A stretch of 32,027 nt of DNA from Microcaldota archaeon (GTDB lineage Archaea; Micrarchaeota; Micrarchaeia; Anstonellales; Bilamarchaeaceae). Where the stretch lies: positions 1-32,027 of the forward strand of contig JACCLI010000023.1 in assembly GCA_013425455.1 (NCBI GenBank). The letters run 5' to 3'. The notes beneath the pieces were generated by a model. It was not told the DNA's origin and did not search any database. It worked only from the letters and a program-made list of their open reading frames with translations. Both the position numbers and the translations under genes were made by a program. Below, in pieces: positions 16,496 to 25,881 of this stretch (position 1 is its first letter; each line of letters starts with the position of its first letter).

Positions 16496-17359
16496 TTATT
16501 GTAATTTATGGCCGGTAATGCGTTCGTATGCATCCAGATATTTCTTGCTGAGGTCGTCCACGACCTTTTTCGGGATTGGGGGCGGAGGGGGAGTTTTGTT
16601 CCAGTTGAGGGTTTCTAGGTAATCACGAAGGTATTGCTTGTCCGAAGAGACCAATTTCCCCTTCTCGTATTCCTTCTTGTCCCAGTAGCGGGAGGAGTCC
16701 GGGGTCATGCACTCGTCTATTAGAATTATCTCCTCCTCAAAAATGCCGAATTCGAATTTCGTGTCTGCGAGAACGAATCCCTGCTTGAGGAGGTGCGCAT
16801 GGCCGAAATTGTACAGCTCAATTGCCTTTTCCCGGACGTAGGCCGCGGCCTCGTGGCCTATGGTTTTCTTCACTTCATCGAAACTTATGTTCACATCGTG
16901 GCCGTGCTCTGCCTTTGTGGACGGGGAGAATATCGGGTCGGGAAGCTTGCTCCCATTCTTCAGGCCCGGGGGAAGCTTTATGCCGCAGACCTTTCCATCC
17001 TTTTGGTAGTCCTTAAGGCCGGAGCCGGTGAGGTAGCCGCGCACAACCGCCTCTATTTTGAGCGGGGTGGCTTTTTTCACAATCATGCTCCTTCCTCCCA
17101 AATAGGAAGGAAGGGCTTTTGAAATATCAGTGGTAATCATGTGGTTGTCTATTATCTCCTCAGTTTTCCTGAACCAGAAGGAGGATAAAGAGTTGAGCAC
17201 CGCACCCTTGTATGGAACTCCCTCGTTGAATACCACATCAAATGCGCTTACGCGGTCCGTGGCGACCATGAGCACATTCTCGCCGAACGCGTAGACGTCC
17301 CTAACCTTCCCCTTGGAGATAAGGGGCAACTTCAGGTCCGTATTAGTGATAACTTCCAT
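16496..17359 (-). CDS. purC: Phosphoribosylaminoimidazole-succinocarboxamide synthase (SAICAR synthetase)
   Basis: GKVRDVYAFGENVLMVATDRVSAFDVVF, RGYLTGSGLKDY, LADTKFEFGI, IDECMTPDSSRYW. Start MEVITNTDL at 17359 preferred over the ORF track's 17446. Confidence 0.95.
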   Translation of the reverse strand: MEVITNTDLKLPLISKGKVRDVYAFGENVLMVATDRVSAFDVVFNEGVPYKGAVLNSLSSFWFRKTEEIIDNHMITTDISKALPSYLGGRSMIVKKATPLKIEAVVRGYLTGSGLKDYQKDGKVCGIKLPPGLKNGSKLPDPIFSPSTKAEHGHDVNISFDEVKKTIGHEAAAYVREKAIELYNFGHAHLLKQGFVLADTKFEFGIFEEEIILIDECMTPDSSRYWDKKEYEKGKLVSSDKQYLRDYLETLNWNKTPPPPPIPKKVVDDLSKKYLDAYERITGHKLQ

Positions 17360-17403
17360 GCTTGGAGAATAGGGAGAAAAGAAATAAAAAATAGGGGGAA
17401 TCG

Positions 17404-18225
17404 CTAGTTCCCCTTTATTGCCTTCCAAACCCTCCAGATTAACCAAATCACAATGAGTATCGGAAGGAAGAATCCTAGCCCGCCCGCGAGAAGCATTATC
17501 CCGAAGGAGAGAGCCCCAAGGAAGACCTGCAGGAGCTGGCTAAGCGGAAGGACTAGGTTCGTGTCCACCGCCGGTTTTTCTTCGTATACGCGCACGGAGA
17601 TGGTGCTCATCGCACTCCTCCTCTCCAAATTGAGCTTCTGCTGCTTGTACATCTCCAGCTCGGTCTGGACGCGCGTCACTTCCCTTTCTATCGAGAGGAT
17701 ATCGGAGATGTTTTCGGTCCTGTTGTAGAGGGAATTCAGGCGGCCGAGCTCTATTTCAAGGTTTGAGATTCTTGTGTTGAGGTCGGTGTACTGCTCGGTG
17801 ACATCCTCCAGGGAGGTGTCGATGGACTTGATTTCCCCTATGCCCTTGAGGTCTGTCACGAATTCGTCAAATTTGGAAGGAGGGACTTTAACCGTTATGT
17901 AATAGCTTTTGTCCGTATCGGTTTCGTAATATGAGATGCCCGTATAAGTGCCGCGCACCTCCGCCACAAAACCCTTGACTGCGGCAACTTTTTCCTCCAG
18001 AGTCCCCTGAGGAACCTTTAGGGAAAGCGAGCCGGTCTGGATGACCATCCGGTTTTCCCCTCCGTAGGATGAATCGTAGCTCGCCTCACCGGAAGAAGGG
18101 GCTGCGGCACCCTGGTAGTAGCTGCCGGTGGAGCCGGAGCTCTTTGGGAAGATCTCTTCGCTGCCTATGCAACCCGCAAAAAGAAGCAGCAGCGCAAACA
18201 CCACAAGAATATTTTTCCATTCCAT
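17404..18225 (-). CDS. DUF4349-family membrane lipoprotein
   Basis: Signal peptide with lipobox (LLFAGC); RMVIQTGSLSLKVPQG; coiled coil and C-terminal TM helices typical of DUF4349. Confidence 0.85.
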   Translation of the reverse strand: MEWKNILVVFALLLLFAGCIGSEEIFPKSSGSTGSYYQGAAAPSSGEASYDSSYGGENRMVIQTGSLSLKVPQGTLEEKVAAVKGFVAEVRGTYTGISYYETDTDKSYYITVKVPPSKFDEFVTDLKGIGEIKSIDTSLEDVTEQYTDLNTRISNLEIELGRLNSLYNRTENISDILSIEREVTRVQTELEMYKQQKLNLERRSAMSTISVRVYEEKPAVDTNLVLPLSQLLQVFLGALSFGIMLLAGGLGFFLPILIVIWLIWRVWKAIKGN

Positions 18226-18291
18226 GGGTAGGGTAGGAATTGAAAGGAATATAAATGCAATTAATTTGATTTGGGAAAAGCCTGACCTGCA

Positions 18292-18678
18292 TCAGCGTGC
18301 ATGCATTTGCGGGGGCGCGCCGCATGTGCGGAGGAGGCCGAAGTAGCATTCGGAATCCATCTCTGTTTTCTTGAATACAACAAGCAAATGGGAAAGCGCA
18401 TCCTGGCGGAAGTGGGCCGAGAGGGAATGCGCGGCACGCATAGCCTCTGCGAATGTGTTGTAGGATATTGCCACCTGCCCCGTCTTGTAGATGGCAAGCG
18501 CAAGCTCAGAAAGCTCCCTCACCTTATCCATGGACGCTGGCTTGGCCCTTGCAGCCTCGAGGCTGCGCGTGAGCCCCTCAACATTGGGGCTGGGAGGCTT
18601 GTCCATGGGCGCCCTTCTGCGCGGCTTCGGCGCCTGGGGCTGCGAGCGGGCAGTTTCATCCTGGTGGTTCGCTTTCAT
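18292..18678 (-). CDS. Hypothetical small alpha-helical protein
   Basis: ORF immediately downstream of NAC (4-nt gap), same strand; plausible helix-pair sequence. Confidence 0.5.
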   Translation of the reverse strand: MKANHQDETARSQPQAPKPRRRAPMDKPPSPNVEGLTRSLEAARAKPASMDKVRELSELALAIYKTGQVAISYNTFAEAMRAAHSLSAHFRQDALSHLLVVFKKTEMDSECYFGLLRTCGAPPQMHAR

Positions 18679-18682
18679 AAAA

Positions 18683-19015
18683 TCAACCCTGCAATGAAAG
18701 TATCGCTTCGGCCAAATCCCCGTTTGCGTTCTTCAGCGCCTCAACAGCTTTTTCCCGTGAAGCTCCTGTCTTCTCCATAATTAGGGAAACATCTTCCTCA
18801 TTCAGCTTCTCTTCCTTTCTTATTTTTCCGGAAATCTGGAAGGAGGACTGCCCCTGCGCGATTATCTCCACTATTTGCGGTTCTTCAATTATGATTTTCT
18901 CATCCGCGCCTTCTATGATTACTCTATCTGCGGGAATTTCCTTCGTGTTGATTCCCATCTGCTTCATCATTTTTGCCATTTGTTTCGGATCCATGCCTCC
19001 AAGCATAACAATCAC
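18683..19015 (-). CDS. nac: Nascent polypeptide-associated complex protein (archaeal NAC)
   Basis: GGMDPKQMAKMMKQMGI...IISGKI-like NAC core plus C-terminal UBA (EEDVSLIMEKTGASREKAVEALKNANGDLAEAILSL). Confidence 0.93.
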   Translation of the reverse strand: MIVMLGGMDPKQMAKMMKQMGINTKEIPADRVIIEGADEKIIIEEPQIVEIIAQGQSSFQISGKIRKEEKLNEEDVSLIMEKTGASREKAVEALKNANGDLAEAILSLQG

Positions 19016-19692
19016 TTCCTTTCCAACCGCAAATCCGCATCAATTATTTTTGCGAATTTTTCTACGATTTCTTCCATCATCTTTTCCCCGCGCTCCTTGG
19101 AAATGTTTCCGATTTTTCCGTGGTAGCCGGAGGGAGTGAACATATCATCCGGAGTGGGAATCACTTCGCCCACATAATCCTTGCTCTTTTCCTGAACTGG
19201 TTTTGCGCGAAGAGTTCCGCCGGAAGCAAGGGTGAGGGAAGCCTCCACCTCGTCCGCGTGGCCCGCCTCCTCCTTTATGAGCGTCCACCATTCAACGAGG
19301 CAGGCGTGGAACCTGTGCGATTCGGAAAGCTCGCGGAGCGCATATTTTACGGGCGCGGTGTTTCCTCCGTGCCCGATGATTACGAAGAAACGCGTAAAGC
19401 CTTCCTTCAAAAGGGAAGAAAAGATGTCCTTGGAATAGTTCTTCAAACTATCAAAAGAGATTGCGATTGCGCCCGGGTATTTTTTCATCGAGTACAAATA
19501 GCCGAAATTAACCGGGGGGAAAAGCAAAATATCTTTTTTCTTCTCCAGGCGCTTCGCAAGCTCCCAGGGAATAATATTGTCCACAGATAAGGGAAGGTGC
19601 TTCCCGTGTGGCTCCATCGCCCCGAACACGAGGACGCAAACCTTTCCCTTCTGCGGCTTGAATTCTTCCCAGGAGATGTCCTGCGCGTACAT
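19012..19692 (-). CDS. Creatininase-family amidohydrolase
   Basis: GAMEPHGKHLPLSVDN and GHGGNTAPV motifs; overlaps NAC by 4 nt. Confidence 0.85.
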   Translation of the reverse strand: MYAQDISWEEFKPQKGKVCVLVFGAMEPHGKHLPLSVDNIIPWELAKRLEKKKDILLFPPVNFGYLYSMKKYPGAIAISFDSLKNYSKDIFSSLLKEGFTRFFVIIGHGGNTAPVKYALRELSESHRFHACLVEWWTLIKEEAGHADEVEASLTLASGGTLRAKPVQEKSKDYVGEVIPTPDDMFTPSGYHGKIGNISKERGEKMMEEIVEKFAKIIDADLRLERK

Positions 19693-19699
19693 GTCCAGC

Positions 19700-20287
19700 T
19701 CACGCTAACGTTTCCTTGAGCTCGCTCTTGCGGAACTCCACGCGGCCCATCGGGGTTATGTCCTTCGCCTTGTTGAAGACGCGCGTCGCGAACCTCCCGT
19801 ACATTATCTCGTCCATCATATCGTAGTAGGAGAATTCCCTGGAGGCGACCCTTACTTCCTCCTCAATCACGCGGCGGAGGTTCCTCCTCTGGGTCTCGCT
19901 GATCTTGTCGCGGGTGACCGCGACGAGCTTGAGGCGGACGGACTTGTCATCCTTGGTGGAAACATCCACCACGGAATGCAAAACTGTCCTTCTCCTGCGG
20001 ATGAAGGTGCGCAAATAAGAAGGAGAAAGGTTGTGGCCGATCAATTCGGTGTGGGCCGCCTTCCCGCGGACGTCCTTCACGCGGAAGTCCAGCGTTGTGT
20101 ACAGGGCGGTCTGGGAGAACCTCCCGGTCAAATCGCTCAGGCTTATGGGGATGACCCTGTTCAACAGGAGCTTTCCGTCCGAAGCGACCACTTCCCCAAG
20201 TTCCTTGGAGTCGTATTTCTCCGGGGCGAGCACCTTGTACCATTCCTTGAGCTTCTGCTTGTCCGACGCCTTTTTCTTGACAACCAT
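19700..20287 (-). CDS. rps3ae: 30S ribosomal protein S3Ae/S1e (eS1)
   Basis: KEWYKVLAPEKYDSKELGEVVASD...LYTTLDFRVKDVRGKAAHTELIGH. Confidence 0.94.
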   Translation of the reverse strand: MVVKKKASDKQKLKEWYKVLAPEKYDSKELGEVVASDGKLLLNRVIPISLSDLTGRFSQTALYTTLDFRVKDVRGKAAHTELIGHNLSPSYLRTFIRRRRTVLHSVVDVSTKDDKSVRLKLVAVTRDKISETQRRNLRRVIEEEVRVASREFSYYDMMDEIMYGRFATRVFNKAKDITPMGRVEFRKSELKETLA

Positions 20288-20297
20288 TCATTCACCT

Positions 20298-20753
20298 TTA
20301 CTTAATCAGCAGGGCCGCCGTCTCCGGGTCATATGCCCATCCAGCAGGGACCTTTCCCTTCTCCCTGTAATATTTCACCAGCCTGTGGATCTTGGATTCC
20401 ACGTGCGAAAGCTTCACCTTGTTGTGCAGGTCCGAATTGTTTTCGCGCATGTGGCTCCTCATCACGACCGCCTTCTTCATGAGGCTCAGGAGGTCGTCCG
20501 GGAACCTGGGGGAGAGCTTCTCCTCCTCCAAAAACTGCCCGATGGTTTTCCCGAGGTAAGTTTTTGCGAGCGGGACGCCGTACTCGTCGCGCAGGATGAG
20601 CCCGATTTTCGTTGCGGAAACCCCCTCCTTCGCGAGCTTGCGTATCAAGTCCTTTATCTCCTCCTCGCCGTACACCGCCCATTCCGGCTTCACCAGGTTT
20701 TTTGGCCTGCTTGAGCCGGATTTTCCTTTCTTTCCTGAATGCAATCTTGCCAT
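20298..20753 (-). CDS. rps15: 30S ribosomal protein S15 (uS15, archaeal/eukaryotic type)
   Basis: MARLHSGKKGKSGSSRPKNLVKPEW...LLSLMKKAVVMRSHMRENNSDLHNKVKLSHVESKIHRLVKYYREKGKVPAGWAYDPETAALLIK. Confidence 0.96.
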   Translation of the reverse strand: MARLHSGKKGKSGSSRPKNLVKPEWAVYGEEEIKDLIRKLAKEGVSATKIGLILRDEYGVPLAKTYLGKTIGQFLEEEKLSPRFPDDLLSLMKKAVVMRSHMRENNSDLHNKVKLSHVESKIHRLVKYYREKGKVPAGWAYDPETAALLIK

Positions 20754-20762
20754 TGTATTACC

Positions 20763-21311
20763 TCATCTTTTGGAGAGAGATTCTCCGAACTTTTGCAAGG
20801 CCCTCGCGCGGTGCGAGAGGGAATCCTTGAGGGAGGGTTCCTCGGCGAAGGTCTTTTCCTCCCCTTCTGGAATGAATACCGGGTCGTAGCCGAACCCGCC
20901 GTTGCCGCGGATGGATTCGGAGACCCTTCCCCCCACGCTGCCCGTGAAGAGCCTCACTTCCTTTCCTTCTGTGAACGCGATTGCGCACCTGAACTCCGCC
21001 TCGCGATTCTTTCCCTCGAGAAGACGGAGAACCCCTTCGTTTCCGAGTTTCTTGAGAACCCATGCGGAATAGGCGCCCGGGAAGCCGTTCAACGCCGGCA
21101 CAAACAAGCCGGAATCCTCGACAAAGAGGGGCTTCCTCAGGATGGAATAGGCGCGGAGGGCGCAGCCCTCGGCGATTTCCTCCACCGACTCGCTCCTTTT
21201 CTCTTCTAAAGGAAGAGGAGCCTGGGTGATATTTATACCGTATTTGTTTAAAATCTTTTGCGCCTCGGAAAACTTACCATTATTCGTGGTAGAGAAACAA
21301 ATTTCCAACAA
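20763..21311 (-). CDS. XTP/dITP diphosphatase (RdgB/HAM1 family)
   Basis: CFSTTNNGKFSEAQKIL, FVEDSGLFVPALNGFPGAYSAW, GFGYDPVFIPEG. Confidence 0.93.
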   Translation of the reverse strand: MLEICFSTTNNGKFSEAQKILNKYGINITQAPLPLEEKRSESVEEIAEGCALRAYSILRKPLFVEDSGLFVPALNGFPGAYSAWVLKKLGNEGVLRLLEGKNREAEFRCAIAFTEGKEVRLFTGSVGGRVSESIRGNGGFGYDPVFIPEGEEKTFAEEPSLKDSLSHRARALQKFGESLSKR

Positions 21312-21414
21312 TCCACCGAATTAAGAATGCGGAAAAGGGTTTTAAAGGGGCACTGGTGGGCGAAGATGGTTAAGAATAAAAACAAATCCCTGCCTAATAT
21401 AATATGAGATTTTC

Positions 21415-23112
21415 ATGGGGGAAGAGAGGAAGGACTCGGTCCTTTGGGGCAAGGGATTCCAGAGCTGGAGATACTCTTACGAAACCCTGCGGAATTCCAT
21501 AAAGGCCATAAAGAACAGAACCGGGGTCAGCAGCGCAATCCTGGGCAGCACGCAGGGGGTGGAGAGGCACCCGCAGCTTGAGGAGATGAAGCTCACCATG
21601 ATGGAGATCTACATGGAGGCTGCACAGGACCCGCGAATTGGGGCTGTGAAAAGGAAGAGGGGGGAGTTCGAAGCGGCGAAGGAAGCCAATCTTAGCGAGA
21701 TAATGAGAATGTGCGAAAGCCTGTTTGACATCCTGCAGAAAACAGATGAGATAAGGGAAAGGCCCAAGGCAGATACGGGGGACCGGGTGGCTGATGTGTG
21801 GGATGATGTCGCCTATGAGGAAGGGGTGGTCACAAATCCGGAGCTTGATTATCTGGAAGGCAAGGTGGCAGAGATTTGCGCGGACCTGAAGAGATTCCTT
21901 GAAAGCAAGAGCAGCGAGGTTAGGCTTGCGGCGGCAGAGGCGCTCGCAGAGGCAAGGGATGTGCACACGCTTGTAAAGTATGCTTTTAACGAGGTTTTTG
22001 CAGAGAACAGGGCAAGGATTTTGGACAAAATACTGGTCGCGGTGAGGCTTGGCGCTGCGTTGGGCAGCGAAGAGAAATCCATGCTGCTGAAAATGACCGA
22101 GGACATGGATGGGAAGTGCGCGGAGAAGGCGTGGGCGATTGCGCTTAAGCTTTTCGGGAGGAACGAGCTGAACGATGAGCAGATTAGATATCTGATGGCG
22201 AGGCAGACAATAGAGGATGGGGAGGAGAGGGCGGATGCGGCAAAGATGGCCGGGCTGAGGCTGAAGCTCGCGTGCAGCGAAGAGAAGATGGAGCCGGTGG
22301 AGAGAGCGAGCCTTTTCGCAAGGGTGGAGGAGGCGGTCTGGCTTGGGGCGGTGCTGAGGGCCGGAGAGATTGGAATGCTCGTAGGGCTCATTGGGAAGGC
22401 GGAGGGGCAAGTGGCATGCGCGGCGTGGGGCCTCATGATGGAGCTGCTGGGGAAGGATGCGCTGGGAAAAGAGGAGATTGCGGAACTGCTTCGCGTAAGT
22501 GAAAATATTGCGGATGGGCGGGAAAGGAAAAGAATGCAGGCGAGGCTGGAGGAGAAGATGCCTGCGGAAGACAAAAAAGCGGAACCCGAAGAAAAAGCTG
22601 GGGCTGCTGCACCGCCGGTTGTGGGAGAGATAGCCATTGGGACGGAGGAAAGTGCAGGGGAGGCTCCTGCGGAAGAAGCCGGGCCCAGGGTTATTGAAAT
22701 AGATGATAATAGCGCGGATGAGGCGGAGAAACCTGCAGAGGTCAGGGTCATTGTGATGGATGATGAGGACATTCCCATCGACCCGCTGAGCCAGGCGATG
22801 GGGCAGCTGGAGCGGGGCGAGCTTGGGGATGGGCAGGTTACGGAGCTGGTTCTGCTTGCGGACGCGGTTGAAGATAAGGATGGGAGAAAGAGGGTATTTG
22901 ATAAAATATTGATGGTGCTCGGGCCCGGAAAACATTTTAGGGACGAAAGGGCTGATGGAATACTGAATGTGGAAAGGATGTCGCGAGTCTTCCTGGAGAC
23001 GGTAAGGGACGAGAGGCCGAGCGGAGTTCCGATGAGGAAGAGCCAGCCCCCAGCAGCGAACGGGAAGAGGGACAGCGTCCCTCCCGCGGAGAAGGTTTTG
23101 GCAAAGGGTTAG
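21415..23112 (+). CDS. Uncharacterised alpha-helical protein with internal repeats and an acidic Pro/Ala/Glu linker
   Basis: Long ORF, divergent from rdgB; repeated about 75-aa module (see findings). Confidence 0.8.
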   Translation: MGEERKDSVLWGKGFQSWRYSYETLRNSIKAIKNRTGVSSAILGSTQGVERHPQLEEMKLTMMEIYMEAAQDPRIGAVKRKRGEFEAAKEANLSEIMRMCESLFDILQKTDEIRERPKADTGDRVADVWDDVAYEEGVVTNPELDYLEGKVAEICADLKRFLESKSSEVRLAAAEALAEARDVHTLVKYAFNEVFAENRARILDKILVAVRLGAALGSEEKSMLLKMTEDMDGKCAEKAWAIALKLFGRNELNDEQIRYLMARQTIEDGEERADAAKMAGLRLKLACSEEKMEPVERASLFARVEEAVWLGAVLRAGEIGMLVGLIGKAEGQVACAAWGLMMELLGKDALGKEEIAELLRVSENIADGRERKRMQARLEEKMPAEDKKAEPEEKAGAAAPPVVGEIAIGTEESAGEAPAEEAGPRVIEIDDNSADEAEKPAEVRVIVMDDEDIPIDPLSQAMGQLERGELGDGQVTELVLLADAVEDKDGRKRVFDKILMVLGPGKHFRDERADGILNVERMSRVFLETVRDERPSGVPMRKSQPPAANGKRDSVPPAEKVLAKG

Positions 23113-23144
23113 TTTTTTAACCGCTCCTGGAGAAAGGGCGCCCT

Positions 23145-23921
23145 ATGAAAAAGAAATCTATTCCTAAAAGTAGAAAGAAGACCGCGAAAAACACGGTGAA
23201 AAAGGAGGCGACGCCGGAGGTTGCGGCGCTTCCTGCGGAAAAGAAGGTGCCGAAGGAAATAATCGAGAGAAGAAAGAAGCTGATGAAGGACGCGGAGATT
23301 GCGCTGGGCGTCATAAACTCCTACCCGATGCTGAGGACGAGGCAGGAGGTGGAGGCTGCAGAGAAGCAGGTGATGGATTCATACGCGAGGGGCGATGCAG
23401 TCATAAGGCAGTTCATACTTTTTGTAATACACGAGCACCTCTCCAAGGCGGCGAACATGCGCGTGATGGAGAACTTCGAACTCTTCAAGAAAATGATGGG
23501 CGAGAAGGCGGAGGTGCTGGAGGTGAGGAAGAACGTTTACCGCTCCATGTTCAACTATTCCAATTCATTGGAAGGGACGGTGGAGCTGCTCCTCCTCCTC
23601 GGGGATATCGGGGATGTGGGCGCGGCAAAAGTGCTTTCGCGGCACCTCGCGTTCTACATGAGCGGGGAGCAGGGCGGCCTGCACATGCTCAGGAACGCCG
23701 CGGTGGAGGCGCTGGAGAACTGCGGCTGCACCTATGCGCTGGACGTCATTCTTGCATATGCGAAATATGCGGAGAAAAACGAACGTTTTGTGTTCGCGCT
23801 GAGGGACTGGGAGGACAAATTGCAGAAGATGAACCTTGCGGCTGCGGATATGGATGCGTATATGTCTGCGATAAACGAACTGATGATGGTGCGGAAGGAG
23901 AAAGACGTCCATTACGGGTGA
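23145..23921 (+). CDS. HEAT-like protein with a basic N-terminal tail
   Basis: MKKKSIPKSRKKTAKNTVKK...; LLLLLGDIGDVGAAKVLSRHLAFYM...LRNAAVEALENCGCTYALDVILAYAKY. Confidence 0.75.
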   Translation: MKKKSIPKSRKKTAKNTVKKEATPEVAALPAEKKVPKEIIERRKKLMKDAEIALGVINSYPMLRTRQEVEAAEKQVMDSYARGDAVIRQFILFVIHEHLSKAANMRVMENFELFKKMMGEKAEVLEVRKNVYRSMFNYSNSLEGTVELLLLLGDIGDVGAAKVLSRHLAFYMSGEQGGLHMLRNAAVEALENCGCTYALDVILAYAKYAEKNERFVFALRDWEDKLQKMNLAAADMDAYMSAINELMMVRKEKDVHYG

Positions 23922-23945
23922 GCTGCAGGGAACCGCGCACTGCCA

Positions 23946-24935
23946 CTACGCGGGCGGGATTTCTAAAGTGGAATCGCAGTTCGTGGTTTCGGAGAAGAAT
24001 CCCGAGATGAAGAGCTTCAGGTATCCAATGTAAGGTATTCTTCCGATAACTTTTCCCTTATATTGCGAATTTCCGGGCGGGGAGTTGCCCATCACCCTGG
24101 GATAACTGTATTCCTGGATGTCCATTACCGGGTTGTTGTCCCCTTTTGTAAGATAATAGGTGGAGTCGCCGACATGGACCTTGAAATAGAGGCGGTGGAT
24201 TATGTCGCCCGCGAGCGAGTACAAATCCCCCTGCGCCGGGCCGTAAACAATGGTGTCGTGCGTGAAGTCCGGGGAGTAACGGACCCCCTTCACCTCCACA
24301 TAGGAAAGGCACGGAGTTGTGAGGCTGTATTTGTTTTCCCTGCTTTCCCTCAGGCAATTGTCATAATGGAAAGTGAACGGACCCCGGGTCTCGTAAAAGG
24401 AGGCGGGGCTGGAAAGGAAGTTCCTGCATGCCGGGTCGGAAGGATATTGGGCACAATAGGTGTAGATGGAGCCCTTGAGGGTGACATTTGAGCCGGAGGG
24501 AGCGTGCACCGTAACGGAGCCGTTTAGCTGGGCGAATTCCTCGGGAGTAAGCTGGATTTCATATCCAATGGGTTCAGTGCCCTGCACGACAACAAGGTCG
24601 CCGCGCTCTATGTTCGGGAGCATGCTGCAGGAGACCACCGCATTGAGCGGAACCGGGGTTTTCATTATGAACATCGCGGCCAGCCAGATGATGAGTATCG
24701 CGCCGAGGGAGATTGCGACCTCCCTCAATTCGTTTTTCCAACCGTGCTTTTTCACCCCGTGCCTCACCTCCAGGGCGACTATCCCCACTATCTCCAGCAT
24801 CACAAGGACGCCGAAGATGCTGCTCTTGGTGAGGATATAGAGAACGAGAGTAACTGCGATTACGGCGAACTGGAGAACGGTGTCCGTGGCCAGGCGTTCG
24901 GTCAGTTTGGAAAAATCAGGCTCCTTCTTCTCCAT
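23946..24935 (-). CDS. Signal peptidase I-like membrane protease (archaeal S26B type)
   Basis: N-terminal TM helices; SCSMLPNIERGDLVVV (Ser box), DIIHRLYF (His box), LTKGDNNPVMD (Asp box). Confidence 0.85.
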   Translation of the reverse strand: MEKKEPDFSKLTERLATDTVLQFAVIAVTLVLYILTKSSIFGVLVMLEIVGIVALEVRHGVKKHGWKNELREVAISLGAILIIWLAAMFIMKTPVPLNAVVSCSMLPNIERGDLVVVQGTEPIGYEIQLTPEEFAQLNGSVTVHAPSGSNVTLKGSIYTYCAQYPSDPACRNFLSSPASFYETRGPFTFHYDNCLRESRENKYSLTTPCLSYVEVKGVRYSPDFTHDTIVYGPAQGDLYSLAGDIIHRLYFKVHVGDSTYYLTKGDNNPVMDIQEYSYPRVMGNSPPGNSQYKGKVIGRIPYIGYLKLFISGFFSETTNCDSTLEIPPA

Positions 24936-24948
24936 GATGGGCCCCGGG

Positions 24949-25221
24949 CTACTTTGCCTTTCCGAGCGCTTCCCTGAACGCGGCCACTTCCCCCTTTAGC
25001 TCCTCCAGGGTTTCGGAAATGAGCGTGAGCGCCTTCCCCGAGGAAACGCGCACGTATATGCGCGGGTTGGAGATGAGCGGGTGCGCAATCCTGTAGGATG
25101 CGAACTCCACTTCCTTCTTGTCGTTGAGGCGGGTGGTGAGCAGTTCCGCGAGGGTGTATTCCCCCCCGACTATCTCGAATTCCACCTCCTTGTCCGCCGC
25201 GGTTATGATTTTCAGTTCCAA
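24949..25221 (-). CDS. rpoL: DNA-directed RNA polymerase subunit L (Rpo11)
   Basis: EYTLAELLTTRLNDKKEVEFASYRIAHPLISNPRIYVRVSSGKAL. Confidence 0.92.
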   Translation of the reverse strand: MELKIITAADKEVEFEIVGGEYTLAELLTTRLNDKKEVEFASYRIAHPLISNPRIYVRVSSGKALTLISETLEELKGEVAAFREALGKAK

Positions 25222-25230
25222 ACCAACACC

Positions 25231-25812
25231 TCAGAAGTTAATCTTTCCGAAAGCACGGTAATCCGTCGCCATCTTGCGCCTTTCCCTTCCCTTGCAGGCC
25301 GGGCACACGAGGTCGCGGCCCTCCTTCACGAGCGGGGTCTTGTCCCTTGAGCAGAACGCCTTTATCACCCCGTATTCGGGGAAGGCGGTGGTGAGCATCG
25401 CGGTGTCGCCGTCTATTTCGCTTACCTTCGCGCGCACTATGTCGCCGATCTTGTAGGCGTCCCGCATGGAGCGGGTGTATTCCTTGGACGCGAATTTCAC
25501 GAGGATTTTGCCCTCGTCCACGCCCGCGAACTTTCCCTCGGGGCTCTTCTCGGGCGCGAGCACCACTATTGCAAAATTATCGAACACGTTTATGACTATC
25601 CCGTATACGACGCTGCCCCTCTCCAGCTGGAGCTTCTTCACGTGCGTCTTGAGGCCGCGCGCGCCCTCCTCCAGAATCCCCATGGTCGAGGCGTAGACCT
25701 CGTCCTTGTCAACGTAGGTGGAGGCGCTCGCCTCGTACACTTCGCCGGGCCCGACATGGTCCCCGGGGAGAAGGATTTTCTTATGGTGTTCGTGATGTTC
25801 GTGATGAGTCAT
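25231..25812 (-). CDS. csl4: Exosome complex RNA-binding protein Csl4
   Basis: LLPGDHVGPGEVYEASASTYVDKDEVYAS...; S1-like domain; C-terminal zinc-ribbon cysteines (AFCSRDKTPLVKEGRDLVCPACKGRER). Confidence 0.93.
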   Translation of the reverse strand: MTHHEHHEHHKKILLPGDHVGPGEVYEASASTYVDKDEVYASTMGILEEGARGLKTHVKKLQLERGSVVYGIVINVFDNFAIVVLAPEKSPEGKFAGVDEGKILVKFASKEYTRSMRDAYKIGDIVRAKVSEIDGDTAMLTTAFPEYGVIKAFCSRDKTPLVKEGRDLVCPACKGRERRKMATDYRAFGKINF

Positions 25813-25850
25813 AATATCCACTCAATAGAGGTTAGAATTAGCTTGAGAAC

Positions 25851-25858
25851 ATTTAAAA
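25851..25858. promoter_or_regulatory. Shared TATA-like element of a divergent promoter (csl4 / DUF373 gene)
   Basis: ATTTAAAA lies about 30 nt from the + strand ATG (25882) and about 40 nt from the - strand ATG (25812); it is the only obvious AT-box of this type in the 69-nt gap. Confidence 0.45.
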
Positions 25859-25881
25859 ACAATAGGGAAGAGAAAAGACCG

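Noticed and set aside
21394-22935. 513-aa minus-strand ORF opposite the 21415 gene
   Set aside because: Leu/Pro/His/Arg-rich low-quality translation; the + strand product has coherent repeats and amphipathic helices.
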